Counted from the stretch's first letter, positions 22,903 to 31,365 are shown. The stretch: DNA of 39,104 nt from Acidovorax sp. sif1233 (GCF_019218755.1 NZ_JAHUWZ010000015.1:1-39104), one strand, 5' to 3'. Made by a program: numbers and translations. Notes: generated from the letters alone by a model not told the origin.

Positions 22903-23292
22903 CTACGCCGGCGCGTGGATCACCGGCGCGCCCCGCCCCAGCGGATCGAGCGCCACCGCCAGCCGCGGGGCATCCGCCAGATCGGGCCGGCCCGTGCCGC
23001 CCAGGTCTTCCAGCGCGGTGAACTGGCCGTCCAGGAAGAGGAAGCTCGTCGTGCGCGCGATGTGCGCCAGCGCCTCCCGCGCACCGGCGAACCCGCTGCC
23101 CGTGGCCTGGTCGCCGTCGAGCAGGTAGGCGTAGGTGCCGCCGTCTCCCTCCTGCGACAGGCGCCCCAGGTCCACGAGCTTGTGCCTGACGTTGCTGGCG
23201 TACACGCGGCCCTGCAGCGCATACAGCACGAAGCGCGCGCCCGCGGGCGCCGGGGAGGGCGAGGCGGTGGTGGTGTTGGTGGAAACAGGCAT
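22903..23292 (-). CDS. Small protein of unknown function, partner of tail-anchored SDR
   Basis: This 129-residue protein begins at an ATG six bases behind GAGGAG. After a Thr/Ser/Pro-rich N-terminus it shows a compact alpha/beta region: ARFVLYALQGRVYASNVRHKLVDLGRLSQEGDGGTYAYLLDGDQATGSGFAGAREALAHIARTTSFLFLDGQFTALEDLGG. I do not recognise a family. There is no signal peptide or membrane helix. It starts 10 bases after the stop of the SDR gene, so the two are co-transcribed and probably act together. It is convergent with the preceding SDR gene across 27 bases. Confidence 0.65.
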   Translation of the reverse strand: MPVSTNTTTASPSPAPAGARFVLYALQGRVYASNVRHKLVDLGRLSQEGDGGTYAYLLDGDQATGSGFAGAREALAHIARTTSFLFLDGQFTALEDLGGTGRPDLADAPRLAVALDPLGRGAPVIHAPA

Positions 23293-23302
23293 GCCGGGCT
23301 CC

Positions 23303-24376
23303 TCACGATGAACGGCGGCGGGCGGCCCACACGCCAAGGCCCAGGCCGACCACGCCCAGCACGGCCACCAGGCCCATGCCGTGGCGCCGCGCATCGCGCT
23401 GGCCGCCATCGATGGCGGTGCCGCGCGACGGTGCGAACAGGTTGCCGTCGCTGCGGGGCGCGGGCCGGGCGCCGCGCAGCGCACGCTCGGTCACCCAGCG
23501 CATCGCGGCGCCCAGGCGCTGCGGCGCCAGGGCATGGACCACGCGGCCCGGCGCCGCACCGGCGCCCAGCCAGGTCACGGCCCTGGGCCGGTCGGCCAGC
23601 GCGGCCACCGCCTGGGCGACCCGGCGCGGGTCCAGCAGCGGAATGCGGGGCTGGATGCTGCGGCCCGTGTAGTTGGCGCCGTGCGAGAGGCCCGGCGAAT
23701 CGACGAAGGTGGGCGCCACGTCGCACACATGGACCCCCGGCAGGTCCGACACCTCGGCGCGCAGCGCCTCGGAGAGTCCGCGCAGTCCGAACTTGCTGGC
23801 CGTGTACGCGGCCGCATATGGCGACGGCAGCCAGCCGCCCACCGAAATCATGTTGATGAGCGTGCCCTGCCCGCGTTCGCGAAAGTGCCGCAGCGCCGCA
23901 TGCGCGCCATGCAGGTGCCCGAGCAGGTTGGCCTCCAGCACGCGGCGGTGCGCGGCCAGGGGCGTCTGGTCGAACCGCCCCACCGCGCCCACGCCCACGC
24001 CGTTGACCCAGACGTCGATGTGGCCATGGTGGCGCAGCGCCGTATCGGCCAGCCGGGCCACGGCATCGGCGTCGGTCACATCGGTGGGCACGCCCAGCGC
24101 CGCCGCCGCGCCCGCGTTGCGGCAGGCCATGGCCACCGGGGCCAGCGTGTCGGGGTTGCGTGCGGCGAGCACCAGGCACGCGCCACGCCGCGCGAACGCG
24201 AGGGCGGTGGCGTGGCCGATGCCACTGGACGCGCCGGTGATGACCACCACCTGCGCCGGGGGCGGTGGCGGTGGCAGCGGCACGGTGGCGGCATCGGCCG
24301 GGGAAACGGGATCGGCCGGCGCGGCCGAAGGAGCGCCCGGGAGCGCGGCGGGGGAAGTGGGGGAGGAAGACACCAT
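23303..24376 (-). CDS. SDR-family oxidoreductase with C-terminal membrane anchor
   Basis: This protein has 357 residues from the ATG at 24376. A ~40-residue Pro/Ala-rich leader ending in a run of seven prolines precedes the Rossmann fold. SDR motifs are TGASSGIG (47-54), NGVG in place of the usual NNAG, and YTASK for the catalytic Tyr/Lys. The C-terminus extends about 90 residues past the SDR core and ends in a single hydrophobic helix followed by arginines (GLVAVLGVVGLGLGVWAARRR), which predicts a tail anchor with the enzyme facing the cytosol. No Shine-Dalgarno is seen, so the start is uncertain. It is followed by a small unknown gene. A membrane-associated lipid or steroid-like substrate is possible. 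Confidence 0.85.
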   Translation of the reverse strand: MVSSSPTSPAALPGAPSAAPADPVSPADAATVPLPPPPPPAQVVVITGASSGIGHATALAFARRGACLVLAARNPDTLAPVAMACRNAGAAAALGVPTDVTDADAVARLADTALRHHGHIDVWVNGVGVGAVGRFDQTPLAAHRRVLEANLLGHLHGAHAALRHFRERGQGTLINMISVGGWLPSPYAAAYTASKFGLRGLSEALRAEVSDLPGVHVCDVAPTFVDSPGLSHGANYTGRSIQPRIPLLDPRRVAQAVAALADRPRAVTWLGAGAAPGRVVHALAPQRLGAAMRWVTERALRGARPAPRSDGNLFAPSRGTAIDGGQRDARRHGMGLVAVLGVVGLGLGVWAARRRSS

Positions 24377-24566
24377 GGCAGAAGAAAAGCGCTTGCTGGA
24401 GGACTGGGGAATGGCTGGCCCACGGGCTGGCGGCAATGCGGCAAGCCTGTGCCAGTTGTAGATCGTCCGCCGGCCCGGCGCTGTAGGACGGCTGCCAGAA
24501 AGCCTTGCGGACAGGACAGCACCGGCCGCGGCGGGCGGGCCGGCGGATCCGAGCCCCCATGGCATC

Positions 24567-24612
24567 CAGCGCTGTCTCCGCAATGCCCCAATGCTATTCA
24601 TTCAATAGCGAA
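24567..24612 (+). repeat. Oriented AGCTATT/AATAGCA intergenic repeat, copy 5 (diverged)
   Basis: CAGCGCTGTCTCCGCAATGC is followed by the dyad TGCTATTCATTCAATAGCGA. It sits 20 bases beyond the stop of the minus-strand SDR gene at 24633. The first part is weakly conserved. Confidence 0.6.
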
Positions 24613-24632
24613 CGCAGCCGGTGGCCGCCCCT

Positions 24633-25526
24633 TCACGCCACGGCCGTCCCGGCAGCCTGGGGAAAGTCCGTCGACGCGGCCACGGCGCTCCACTGCGCGG
24701 TCTCGGCGGCCACCCGCGCATGCTGCTCGGCGATGGTGCGCAGCGTGTCGGAGCCCAGGGGCAGGCGCACCGGCGGCATGGGGCTGGCCACCAGCTGCAG
24801 CAGGGCGCGGGCCAGCCGCGCCGGGTCGCCGGGCTGCTGCAGGTTGATGCCGGGCACCGCCTGGCGCACCACGCCCGCGCTGGCCGCATAGTCCTCCAGC
24901 ACGCGGGGCGAGACCGCCAGCGACGCGCCATCCAGGAACTCGGTGCGGAAGTACCCCGGCTGCACCGCCGTGGCATGGATGCCCAGCGGCGCGAGCTCGG
25001 CGTGCAGCGCCTCGGTGATGCCCTCCACCGCGAACTTGGTGGAGCAGTACAGGCCAAAGCCGGCACTCGAGCGCACGCCCCCCAGGGAGGAAATGTTGAT
25101 CACGTGCCCCGCGCGGCGCGCCCGCATGGCCGGCAGCACCGCGCGCGTGACGTTCAGCAGGCCGAACACGTTGGTGTCGTACAGGCGGCGCACCTCGTCG
25201 GCGGTGGCCTCCTCCACCGCCCCCATCAGGCCGTAGCCCGCGTTGTTGACCAGCACGTCGATGCGGCCGAAACGCGCGAGCGCGGCCTGGACGGCGTGCT
25301 GCGCCTGGGCCTCGTCGGTCACGTCCAGCGCCAGGGGCAGCAGCGCGCCCCCGCCGCCCAGGCGCTGGCCGACGGCTGCGACATCGCGCGCGGTGGCGAC
25401 CACGGCATCGCCCTGGGCGAGGGCCGCTTCGGCGATGCGCGCGCCCAGGCCGCGCGAGGCGCCGGTGATCATCCAGACGCGGGAGGGTGAAACGGTGGTG
25501 GGGGTGGTCGTGTCGGCAAAAGCCAT
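24633..25526 (-). CDS. SDR-family oxidoreductase, pair 2 with LysR
   Basis: This 297-residue classical SDR has TGASRGLG at the cofactor site, NNAGYGLMG, and ISSLGGVRSSAGFGLYCSTKFAVEG with the YxxxK pair. The segment HATAVQPGYFRTEFLDGASL and the long C-terminal part resemble the SDR group often labelled oxidoreductase/retinol dehydrogenase-like. The substrate is unknown. The ATG at 25526 lies behind GAAGGA. It is divergent from a LysR gene with 159 bases between starts, and that gene is its probable regulator. Its 3' UTR contains copy 5 of the intergenic repeat. Confidence 0.9.
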   Translation of the reverse strand: MAFADTTTPTTVSPSRVWMITGASRGLGARIAEAALAQGDAVVATARDVAAVGQRLGGGGALLPLALDVTDEAQAQHAVQAALARFGRIDVLVNNAGYGLMGAVEEATADEVRRLYDTNVFGLLNVTRAVLPAMRARRAGHVINISSLGGVRSSAGFGLYCSTKFAVEGITEALHAELAPLGIHATAVQPGYFRTEFLDGASLAVSPRVLEDYAASAGVVRQAVPGINLQQPGDPARLARALLQLVASPMPPVRLPLGSDTLRTIAEQHARVAAETAQWSAVAASTDFPQAAGTAVA

Positions 25527-25685
25527 GGCGAATCCTTCGGGGGTTCAGGGGTGGTGGATGGGCTGGGTGGGCGCCTTGGCGGGCCCACGGGGGTGAACTG
25601 TAGGGAGCCCATTGACATCGGACTAGCCCATAATTCATGGATACATTCACAAGCGGCGCTTGCCAATCCACTCCCCAACCCCACC

Positions 25686-26660
25686 ATGGCCATCAACGAA
25701 CTGCGCGCCATCGCCAACTTCGTGAAGGCGGCCGAACTGGGCAGCCTGCGCCAGGCCGCCGCCACGCAGGGCATCACGCCCCAGGCCTCCAGCCAGCTGC
25801 TGGTGCAGCTCGAGGCGCACCTGGGCGTGCGGCTGTTTCACCGCACCACCCGCAGCCTGAGCCTCACCGAAGAGGGGCGCCAGTTCCTCGCGTCGGCGCA
25901 GCCCGGCCTGGCCACGCTGCAGCACGCCGTGCAGGGCGCACGGCGCGGCCGGGAAGAGATGGCGGGGCCGCTGCGCATCGTGGCGCCGCGCTCCATCCTG
26001 CTGGAGGTGCTCTGGCCGGTGCTCGACGCGTTCTGCCGCCGCCACCCCCGGGTGGAGCCGGACGTGCAGCTCGACGACCGCATCGGCAACTGGGTGGAAG
26101 ACCGCGTGGACGTGGGCTTTCGCTCGGGCTATCCGCCCGAGGGCGGCGTGGTGGCGCGGCGGCTGCTGGCGCTGCAGCTCATCGTGTGCGCCGCGCCGTC
26201 CTACATCGCACGACACGGCGCGCCCGCCAGCATCGACGCGCTGGCAGCCCACACCTGCAGCGGCTTTCGGCACCCGTCCACGGGCAAGCCGATGCCGTGG
26301 GAATTCAAGGTGGGGGACGACATCGTCTCGCACGCCATCCCCGCCGCGTTCTGCACCAACGACATCGAGGTGGAAACCCGCGCCGTGCTGGGCGGGCACG
26401 CCATCGGCCAGCTGGTGGGCCCCACGGCCGCGCCGCTGGTGCGCAGCGGGCAGCTGGTGCCCCTGCTCACGCAGCACGTGGCCGAGCACCTGGGCCTGTA
26501 CGTGTACTACGGCAGCCGCACCGCGCTGCCCGCCCGCGCGCGCGCCTTCATCGACCTGGCGGTGGAGATGGTGGCGAACAACCCCGCCCATGCGCTGACG
26601 CCGCAGGAGCTGGCGGCATCCCCCGGCCGCAAGGCCCGGCCGCGCAGGGCCAAGGGCTGA
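25686..26660 (+). CDS. LysR-family regulator, pair 2
   Basis: This 324-residue LysR regulator begins MAINELRAIANFVKAAELGSLRQAAATQGITPQASSQLLVQLEAHLGVRLFHRTTRSLSLTEEG. The effector domain covers ~95-300 and the tail is Arg/Lys-rich (GRKARPRRAKG). No Shine-Dalgarno precedes the ATG at 25686. The frame upstream is open but does not add a conserved N-terminus. It is divergent from the SDR gene at 25526. AGCCCAT occurs twice in the gap, near 25606 and 25625, and may be part of the operator. Confidence 0.88.
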   Translation: MAINELRAIANFVKAAELGSLRQAAATQGITPQASSQLLVQLEAHLGVRLFHRTTRSLSLTEEGRQFLASAQPGLATLQHAVQGARRGREEMAGPLRIVAPRSILLEVLWPVLDAFCRRHPRVEPDVQLDDRIGNWVEDRVDVGFRSGYPPEGGVVARRLLALQLIVCAAPSYIARHGAPASIDALAAHTCSGFRHPSTGKPMPWEFKVGDDIVSHAIPAAFCTNDIEVETRAVLGGHAIGQLVGPTAAPLVRSGQLVPLLTQHVAEHLGLYVYYGSRTALPARARAFIDLAVEMVANNPAHALTPQELAASPGRKARPRRAKG

Positions 26661-26697
26661 GAAAGAGAAACCGCCCCGGGCTCGCCCGCGCCGCGGC

Positions 26698-27498
26698 TCA
26701 GGCCGCGAAGCCGCCGTCGATGAGCAGGCTGGCCCCGGTCACCATGCCCGACTCGGGCCCGGCCAGGTAGGCCACCATGCCCGCGATCTCGTCGGGGTGC
26801 GCGTGGCGGCCGAGCGCCATCAGGCCGTGCATGCTGCCGGCCAGAGGGCCGTCGGCGGGGTTCATGTCGGTGTTGACGGGACCGGGCTGCACGTTGTTCA
26901 CGGTGATGCCGCGCGGCCCCAGGTCGCGCGCCAGCCCTTTCGTGAGGCCCACGATGGCGGCCTTGCTCATCGCATAGACGCTGAACCCGGCCCATGGCAC
27001 GCGGTCGGAATTGGTGCTGCCGATGGTGATGACGCGGCCGTAGGCGCCGCCTTGGCCCATGTGGCGCGCGGCGGCCTGCGTGGCCACGAACACGGCGCGC
27101 ACGTTCACGTCGAGGGTGTGGTCGAAGTCCGCCAGCGCGAAGCTGTCCAGCTCGCCCGCCACCGCCACGCCGGCGTTGTTGACGAGGATGTCCAGGCGGC
27201 CCAGCGTGCGCGCCGCGCCGTCGATGGCCTGCGCGAGCGCCTGCGCATCCGCGCTGTCGGCCCGCAACGCCAGGGCCTTGCCGCCGTCCGCCTCGATGGC
27301 GGCCACCAGCGCCTGGGCGGGGGCTTCGGAGCTGCTGTACGTGAAGGCCACGGCCGCGCCATCGCGTGCCAGGCGCCGCACGATGGCCGCGCCAATGCCG
27401 CGCGCGCCACCGGTGACGAAGGCGGCCTTGCCGGCCAGCACGCGTGAAGCAGCGGCGGGCCCGGGGGCGGGGAGTGTGGTGTGGGGCACGGAAGACAT
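26698..27498 (-). CDS. SDR-family oxidoreductase (FabG-like), pair 3 with LysR
   Basis: This 266-residue classical SDR has TGGARGIG at ~29-36, NNAGVAVAG, GSTNSDRVPWAGFSVYAMSKAAIVG with the YxxxK pair, and a FabG-like end (AGMVAYLAGPESGMVTGASLLIDGGFAA). The ATG at 27498 follows GGAG at seven bases. The longer frame upstream is not supported. It probably reduces a 3-oxo or related carbonyl compound with NAD(P)H, substrate unknown. It is divergent from the LysR gene at 27642. Confidence 0.92.
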   Translation of the reverse strand: MSSVPHTTLPAPGPAAASRVLAGKAAFVTGGARGIGAAIVRRLARDGAAVAFTYSSSEAPAQALVAAIEADGGKALALRADSADAQALAQAIDGAARTLGRLDILVNNAGVAVAGELDSFALADFDHTLDVNVRAVFVATQAAARHMGQGGAYGRVITIGSTNSDRVPWAGFSVYAMSKAAIVGLTKGLARDLGPRGITVNNVQPGPVNTDMNPADGPLAGSMHGLMALGRHAHPDEIAGMVAYLAGPESGMVTGASLLIDGGFAA

Positions 27499-27613
27499 GG
27501 TGTTTCTCCAGAAAAAGTGATGGTGAAGAGGAAGCGGTTCGTGGCAGAACCGGGAACACCTGCAGTGTCGGAAAACCATTGCACGGGCGGTAGCCATGAA
27601 TGGGCTGGATCTA

Positions 27614-27632
27614 TTTCAACCAGCAGTTGAAA
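27614..27632. promoter_or_regulatory. Candidate LysR operator
   Basis: TTTCAAC and GTTGAAA form a perfect 7-bp dyad around CAGCA, the shape of a LysR recognition site. It ends 10 bases before the preferred start of the LysR gene (27642) and lies 116 bases from the divergent SDR start. Confidence 0.5.
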
Positions 27633-27641
27633 ATGTGGGCC

Positions 27642-28565
27642 ATGCAGCCCCTGAGCCATCTCGAGTCCTTCGTCCATTCCGCCGAGTGCGGCAGCTTCTC
27701 GGCCGCCGCGCGGCAGATGGGCCTCACGCCGGCCGCCGTGAGCAAGAACGTGGCGCGCCTGGAGGCCAGCCTGGGCGTGCGGCTGTTCCAGCGCAGCACG
27801 CGGCGCCTCACGCTCACCGAGGGCGGGCAGCGCCTGCTCGCGCAGATCGGCCCGCCGCTGACGGCGCTGGCCGATGCGGTGGACCACGCGGCCGAGGCCG
27901 AGCAGCAGCCCGCGGGCACGCTCAAGGTGAGCATGGGCCAGGCCTTTGGCCGGGCCTACCTGGTGCCGCTGCTCACCGAGTTCTTGCAGCGCTACCCCGC
28001 CATCCAGCCCGACTGGCGCTTCGAGAACCGCCAGGTCGACCTGATCGGCGAGGGCTTTGACGCGGGCATCGGCGGCGGCCTGAACCTGAACCCCGACATG
28101 GTGGCGCGCACGCTGGGCCCGATCCACCTGGTGGTGGTGGGCTCGCCCGCGCTGCTCAAGGGCTGCAAGGCACCGCGCCACCCGGCGGACCTGGCGCGGT
28201 GGGACGGCATCGCGCGCCGCGCCATCCGCACGGGGCGCATCCCGGTCATCACGCTGCGCAACAGGGCGGGCGAGGCCGCCGCGGCCGAGTTCCGCCCGCG
28301 CGCCGTGTTCGACGACCCCGAAGCCATGTGCCAGGCCGCGCTGATGGGCCTGGGCCTGGCCGTGCTGCCCATGCCGTTCGCGCAGCCCTGGCTGGCCAAC
28401 GGCGGCCTGGTGCGCGTGCTGCCCGGCTGGTGGGCAGACGCCGGCCCCACCTCGCTCTACTACCCCAGCAAGAAGCTGCTGCCCGCGCGCACCCGGGTGT
28501 TCGTGGATTTCGTGGTGGAGCAGTTCGCGCAGCGCGGCTTCGCGCAGCGGGTGCGCGGAGACTGA
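27642..28565 (+). CDS. LysR-family regulator, pair 3
   Basis: This 307-residue LysR regulator begins MQPLSHLESFVHSAECGSFSAAARQMGLTPAAVSKNVARLEASLGVRLFQRSTRRLTLTEGG, with an effector domain to the C-terminus. The ATG at 27642 is preferred. The in-frame ATGs at 27633 and 27600 would either add little or run through a clean 7-bp operator-like dyad (27614-27632). There is no Shine-Dalgarno. It is divergent from the FabG-like SDR gene, its probable target. Confidence 0.9.
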   Translation: MQPLSHLESFVHSAECGSFSAAARQMGLTPAAVSKNVARLEASLGVRLFQRSTRRLTLTEGGQRLLAQIGPPLTALADAVDHAAEAEQQPAGTLKVSMGQAFGRAYLVPLLTEFLQRYPAIQPDWRFENRQVDLIGEGFDAGIGGGLNLNPDMVARTLGPIHLVVVGSPALLKGCKAPRHPADLARWDGIARRAIRTGRIPVITLRNRAGEAAAAEFRPRAVFDDPEAMCQAALMGLGLAVLPMPFAQPWLANGGLVRVLPGWWADAGPTSLYYPSKKLLPARTRVFVDFVVEQFAQRGFAQRVRGD

Positions 28566-28683
28566 CCCGCAGCGCCCGCGCGCAGGAGGCCGTGGCCCAC
28601 CGGGCATGGCCGCGTGGGAAGCGCTGCTGGCATCATGGCGCCTGTCCGCCGACACGGCGCCCTCCGGCCACCCGCCCAACCGC

Positions 28684-29439
28684 ATGACCGCTTCCATCAC
28701 CCCCGCCCCTTCCATGCCTTCCAGGGCCGCGCCGCTGCACATCGGCATCGTGGGCTGCTCCGCCGAGGGCGCGGCGCTGTGCTACCGCACCATCTGCACC
28801 GAAGGTGCCGCGATCCTGGGCCAGGCCCATGCGCACCCCGAGGTGTCGATGCATACCCCCTCGCTGGCCGCCTATGTCGACTGCCTGGAGCGGGGCGACC
28901 TGCAGGGCGTGGCCGACCTCATGCTGGCATCGGCCCGCACGCTGGCACGCGCGGGCGCGGACTTCCTGGTCTGCCCGGACAACACCATCCACCAGGCCTT
29001 CGACCGCGTGGCCCCCCACTCGCCGCTGCCCTGGCTGCACATCGCCGAGGTGGTGGCCGCCGAGGCGGCGGCGCGGGGCCACCGGCGGCTGGCGCTGACG
29101 GGCACGCGCTGGCTGGTGGACAGCAACGTCTATCCCGACAAGCTGGCCGCCCAGGGCCTGGCCTGCGTGCGCCCCACCGAGGCCGAGCGCACCGAGATCG
29201 GCCGCATCATCATGGACGAGCTGGTGCCCGGCGTGGTGCGGCCCGAGGCGGTGGCCACGTTCCAGCGCGTGATCGCGCGCATGCAGCGCGAAGAGGGCTG
29301 CGATGCCGTGGTGCTGGGCTGCACCGAGATTCCGCTCATCATCAGCGACGCGAATTCCGCGCTGCCCACGCTCGACTCCACGCGGCTGCTCGCGCGCGCG
29401 GCGCTGCGCAGGGCCGTGGGCAGCGGCGGCAGGGCCTGA
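28684..29439 (+). CDS. Aspartate/glutamate racemase-family protein
   Basis: This protein has 251 residues from the ATG at 28684; a shorter start at 28714 is possible. It is a cofactor-independent two-cysteine racemase of the YgeA-like group. The catalytic cysteines are Cys97 (FLVCPDNTIHQAF) and Cys213 (VVLGCTEIPLII), and IGIVGCSAEGAALCYRTI forms the first Rossmann-like element. It interconverts the enantiomers of an acidic or other amino acid in the cytosol. A 31-codon frame starting with GTG at 28592, just after AGGAGG, ends in an ATGA overlap with this ATG and may couple translation. No Shine-Dalgarno precedes 28684 itself. Confidence 0.88.
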   Translation: MTASITPAPSMPSRAAPLHIGIVGCSAEGAALCYRTICTEGAAILGQAHAHPEVSMHTPSLAAYVDCLERGDLQGVADLMLASARTLARAGADFLVCPDNTIHQAFDRVAPHSPLPWLHIAEVVAAEAAARGHRRLALTGTRWLVDSNVYPDKLAAQGLACVRPTEAERTEIGRIIMDELVPGVVRPEAVATFQRVIARMQREEGCDAVVLGCTEIPLIISDANSALPTLDSTRLLARAALRRAVGSGGRA

Positions 29440-29551
29440 GCGCAGGCGCGCGGCACTGCGCCCCGCCGCGCCGCCTTTGTTCTTTGGCCGGCGCAAAGGT
29501 TGCGGCGCCTACACTGCGCGCACCGTCCGTTCTTCGCCCGAAGGAGCCCGC

Positions 29552-30598
29552 ATGCGCCCCCGCTGGACCCGCCGTTCGACCTGCATCGCCCTGGCCCTGC
29601 CCGCCTGCCTGGCCGCTGGCGCCGCGCTGGCCCAGCCGGCACCCGCCGGCGCCTGGCGCGAAGCCCCGGCCCCCGGCGAGCAGGCACTGGATGCCGCCGC
29701 CTTCCAGGGGCCCGATGCCGCGCTGGCCCGCGAGTTCACCGACGTGCAGAGCGCCGTGGTGGTGCTGGACGGGCGCGTGGTGTACTCGTTCTACCGCGAC
29801 GGCGACGCCGAGAAGCTGCGCGACACGCAGTCCGCGTCCAAAAGCGCGCTGTCGGTGCTGCTGGGCACGGCCCTCGCGCAGGGCCGCATCGCCAGCGTGG
29901 ACCAGCGCGTGGTGGACCTGGTGCCCGAGTGGGCCGGGGCCCACAGCGACCCGCGCGCGGCCGCCATCACGCTGCGGCACCTGCTCACGCTGACGGCGGG
30001 CTTCGCGGTCCGCGACGCCATCGGCACCGCCGCGCCGCTGCGCCCGCGCGATGCCTGGGCACGCCCGCTGGCCAGCGACCCGGGCCAGGCCTTCGCCTAC
30101 GACAACTCGGTCGTGCCGCTGCTCGTCGCCGTGCTGGAGAAAGCCACGGGCATGCCCCTGGCCGACTACGCGCGCCAGCAGCTGGTGGGCCCCCTGGGCT
30201 TCGCCGAGCCGTCCTACCGGCAGGGCCTGCACCTGCGCACGCTCGACATGGCCAAGCTGGGCCAGCTCTACCTGCGGCATGGGCGGTGGAACGGCCAGCC
30301 GCTGGTGCCCGAGGCGTTCGCCGATGCGTCGGTGAAGGCGCAGAACGCGGGCGGCCCGCCGGTGGGCCTGTCGTACGGCTACCTGTGGTGGGTGGTGCCG
30401 TCGCCAGCGCCGCGCCCGACCTTCCTGGCCAGCGGCTACGGCGGCCAGTTCATCTGGGTGTATCCGCCCCTGGACCTGGTGGTGGCCACCACCTCCACCG
30501 TGTCGCCGGACAGCCACCGGCGCGGCCATGCGCTGCAGTGGATCCGCACGCAGGCGTTCGCGGCGGCCCAGCAGCGCGCGCAGGGCGCGCCGCGCTGA
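29552..30598 (+). CDS. Exported serine hydrolase (beta-lactamase/PBP-like fold)
   Basis: This 348-residue periplasmic protein has a Sec signal peptide (MRPRWTRRSTCIALALPACLAAGAALA, cut near residue 27). The class C beta-lactamase-like fold is shown by SxxK at Ser94-Lys97 (SASK), YxN at Tyr183-Asn185 (YDNS), and a C-terminal glycine motif in place of KTG (SGYGGQF, ~294-300). Members include esterases, D-aminopeptidases and carboxypeptidases. True beta-lactamase activity is not implied. The ATG at 29552 follows AAGGAG by five bases. It stands 112 bases after the racemase gene. A joint role in D-amino-acid metabolism is tempting but speculative. Confidence 0.9.
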   Translation: MRPRWTRRSTCIALALPACLAAGAALAQPAPAGAWREAPAPGEQALDAAAFQGPDAALAREFTDVQSAVVVLDGRVVYSFYRDGDAEKLRDTQSASKSALSVLLGTALAQGRIASVDQRVVDLVPEWAGAHSDPRAAAITLRHLLTLTAGFAVRDAIGTAAPLRPRDAWARPLASDPGQAFAYDNSVVPLLVAVLEKATGMPLADYARQQLVGPLGFAEPSYRQGLHLRTLDMAKLGQLYLRHGRWNGQPLVPEAFADASVKAQNAGGPPVGLSYGYLWWVVPSPAPRPTFLASGYGGQFIWVYPPLDLVVATTSTVSPDSHRRGHALQWIRTQAFAAAQQRAQGAPR

Positions 30599-30639
30599 CC
30601 CGCGAAAGCCGCCCAGGGAATTTCAGGCAAAAAGGCCTT

Positions 30640-30685
30640 CAGCGCTTATCCATTCAGCGCTGATAGCTATATTTTTAATAGCAAA
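30640..30685 (+). repeat. Oriented AGCTATT/AATAGCA intergenic repeat, copy 6 (best two-hairpin copy)
   Basis: CAGCGCTTATCCATTCAGCGCTG forms a clean 7-bp stem (CAGCGCT / AGCGCTG), followed by AGCTATATTTTTAATAGCA. It lies between the convergent serine hydrolase and DUF1439 genes, 25 bases beyond the DUF1439 stop. Confidence 0.75.
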
Positions 30686-30710
30686 TGTAGGCAAATGCGG
30701 ACGACGGCGC

Positions 30711-31286
30711 TCAAGGCTGCGGCTTGTTCACGAAGGCCACCACCAGCCCCCGGGCCGTCACGGTGATGGGCCCCGGCCGCAGGCCCAGGCCGTCGAACAC
30801 GGCCGTGTCCTGCGGGCGCAACTGGTGCAGCACCACCTCGCGCAGCGACTGTTCGGCGAGCACCGGGCCGTAGGCGTTGAGCATCTCGTTCACGGCCGGC
30901 TTGAGGCTCGGGAAATCCAGGCGCCCCAGCCGGATCTGGTGGGCACGCACCGTGCGGTCGCCGGCCTCGTAGCGCAGCGCGAATTCCACATCGAACGTGC
31001 CCGCATGGCTGCGGCGCAGCGCCGGGCCCGCGACCTCCACGGCCATGGTGGCTCCCAGCCGGTTGGCCTCGGGCAGCAGGCGCAGGCGCGGCGCCTGCAC
31101 GCCCAGGTCCACCAGCCCCTGCACCGGCACGCTGCGCGGAAACTTCTGCGCCACGGCCTCCTGCAGCTGCCCGAGCGGCACGGTGTAGCTGGGCTGGGCC
31201 CGGGCGGCGCGCAGTCCGGCCAGGGCGGAGGCCCCCCCGGCCAGGCCCCGCAGCGCGGTGCCCAGGAATCTTCTGCGGTGCACCAT
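30711..31286 (-). CDS. DUF1439-family protein with Tat-like signal
   Basis: This 191-residue protein resembles the YceB/DUF1439 family of cell-envelope proteins: YTVPLGQLQEAVAQKFPRSVPVQGLVDLGVQAPRLRLLPEANRLGATMAVEVAG, then FDVEFALRYEAGDRTVRAHQIRLGRLDF. The N-terminus HRRRFLGTALRGLAGGASALAGLRAARA is twin-arginine-like and ends in a signal-peptidase I site, without the lipobox found in E. coli YceB. The beta-rich fold suggests lipid or hydrophobe binding in the periplasm. The ATG at 31286 follows AAAGGAG. It is divergent from an AraC-type gene (79 bases between starts). Confidence 0.8.
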   Translation of the reverse strand: MVHRRRFLGTALRGLAGGASALAGLRAARAQPSYTVPLGQLQEAVAQKFPRSVPVQGLVDLGVQAPRLRLLPEANRLGATMAVEVAGPALRRSHAGTFDVEFALRYEAGDRTVRAHQIRLGRLDFPSLKPAVNEMLNAYGPVLAEQSLREVVLHQLRPQDTAVFDGLGLRPGPITVTARGLVVAFVNKPQP

Positions 31287-31365
31287 GCGTGCGCTCCTTT
31301 GCTGCGGTGATGGTGGTGGTGGTGGGATCGGCCCCGGGCGGCGCGGGCCCGCAATAATCGGCGCC

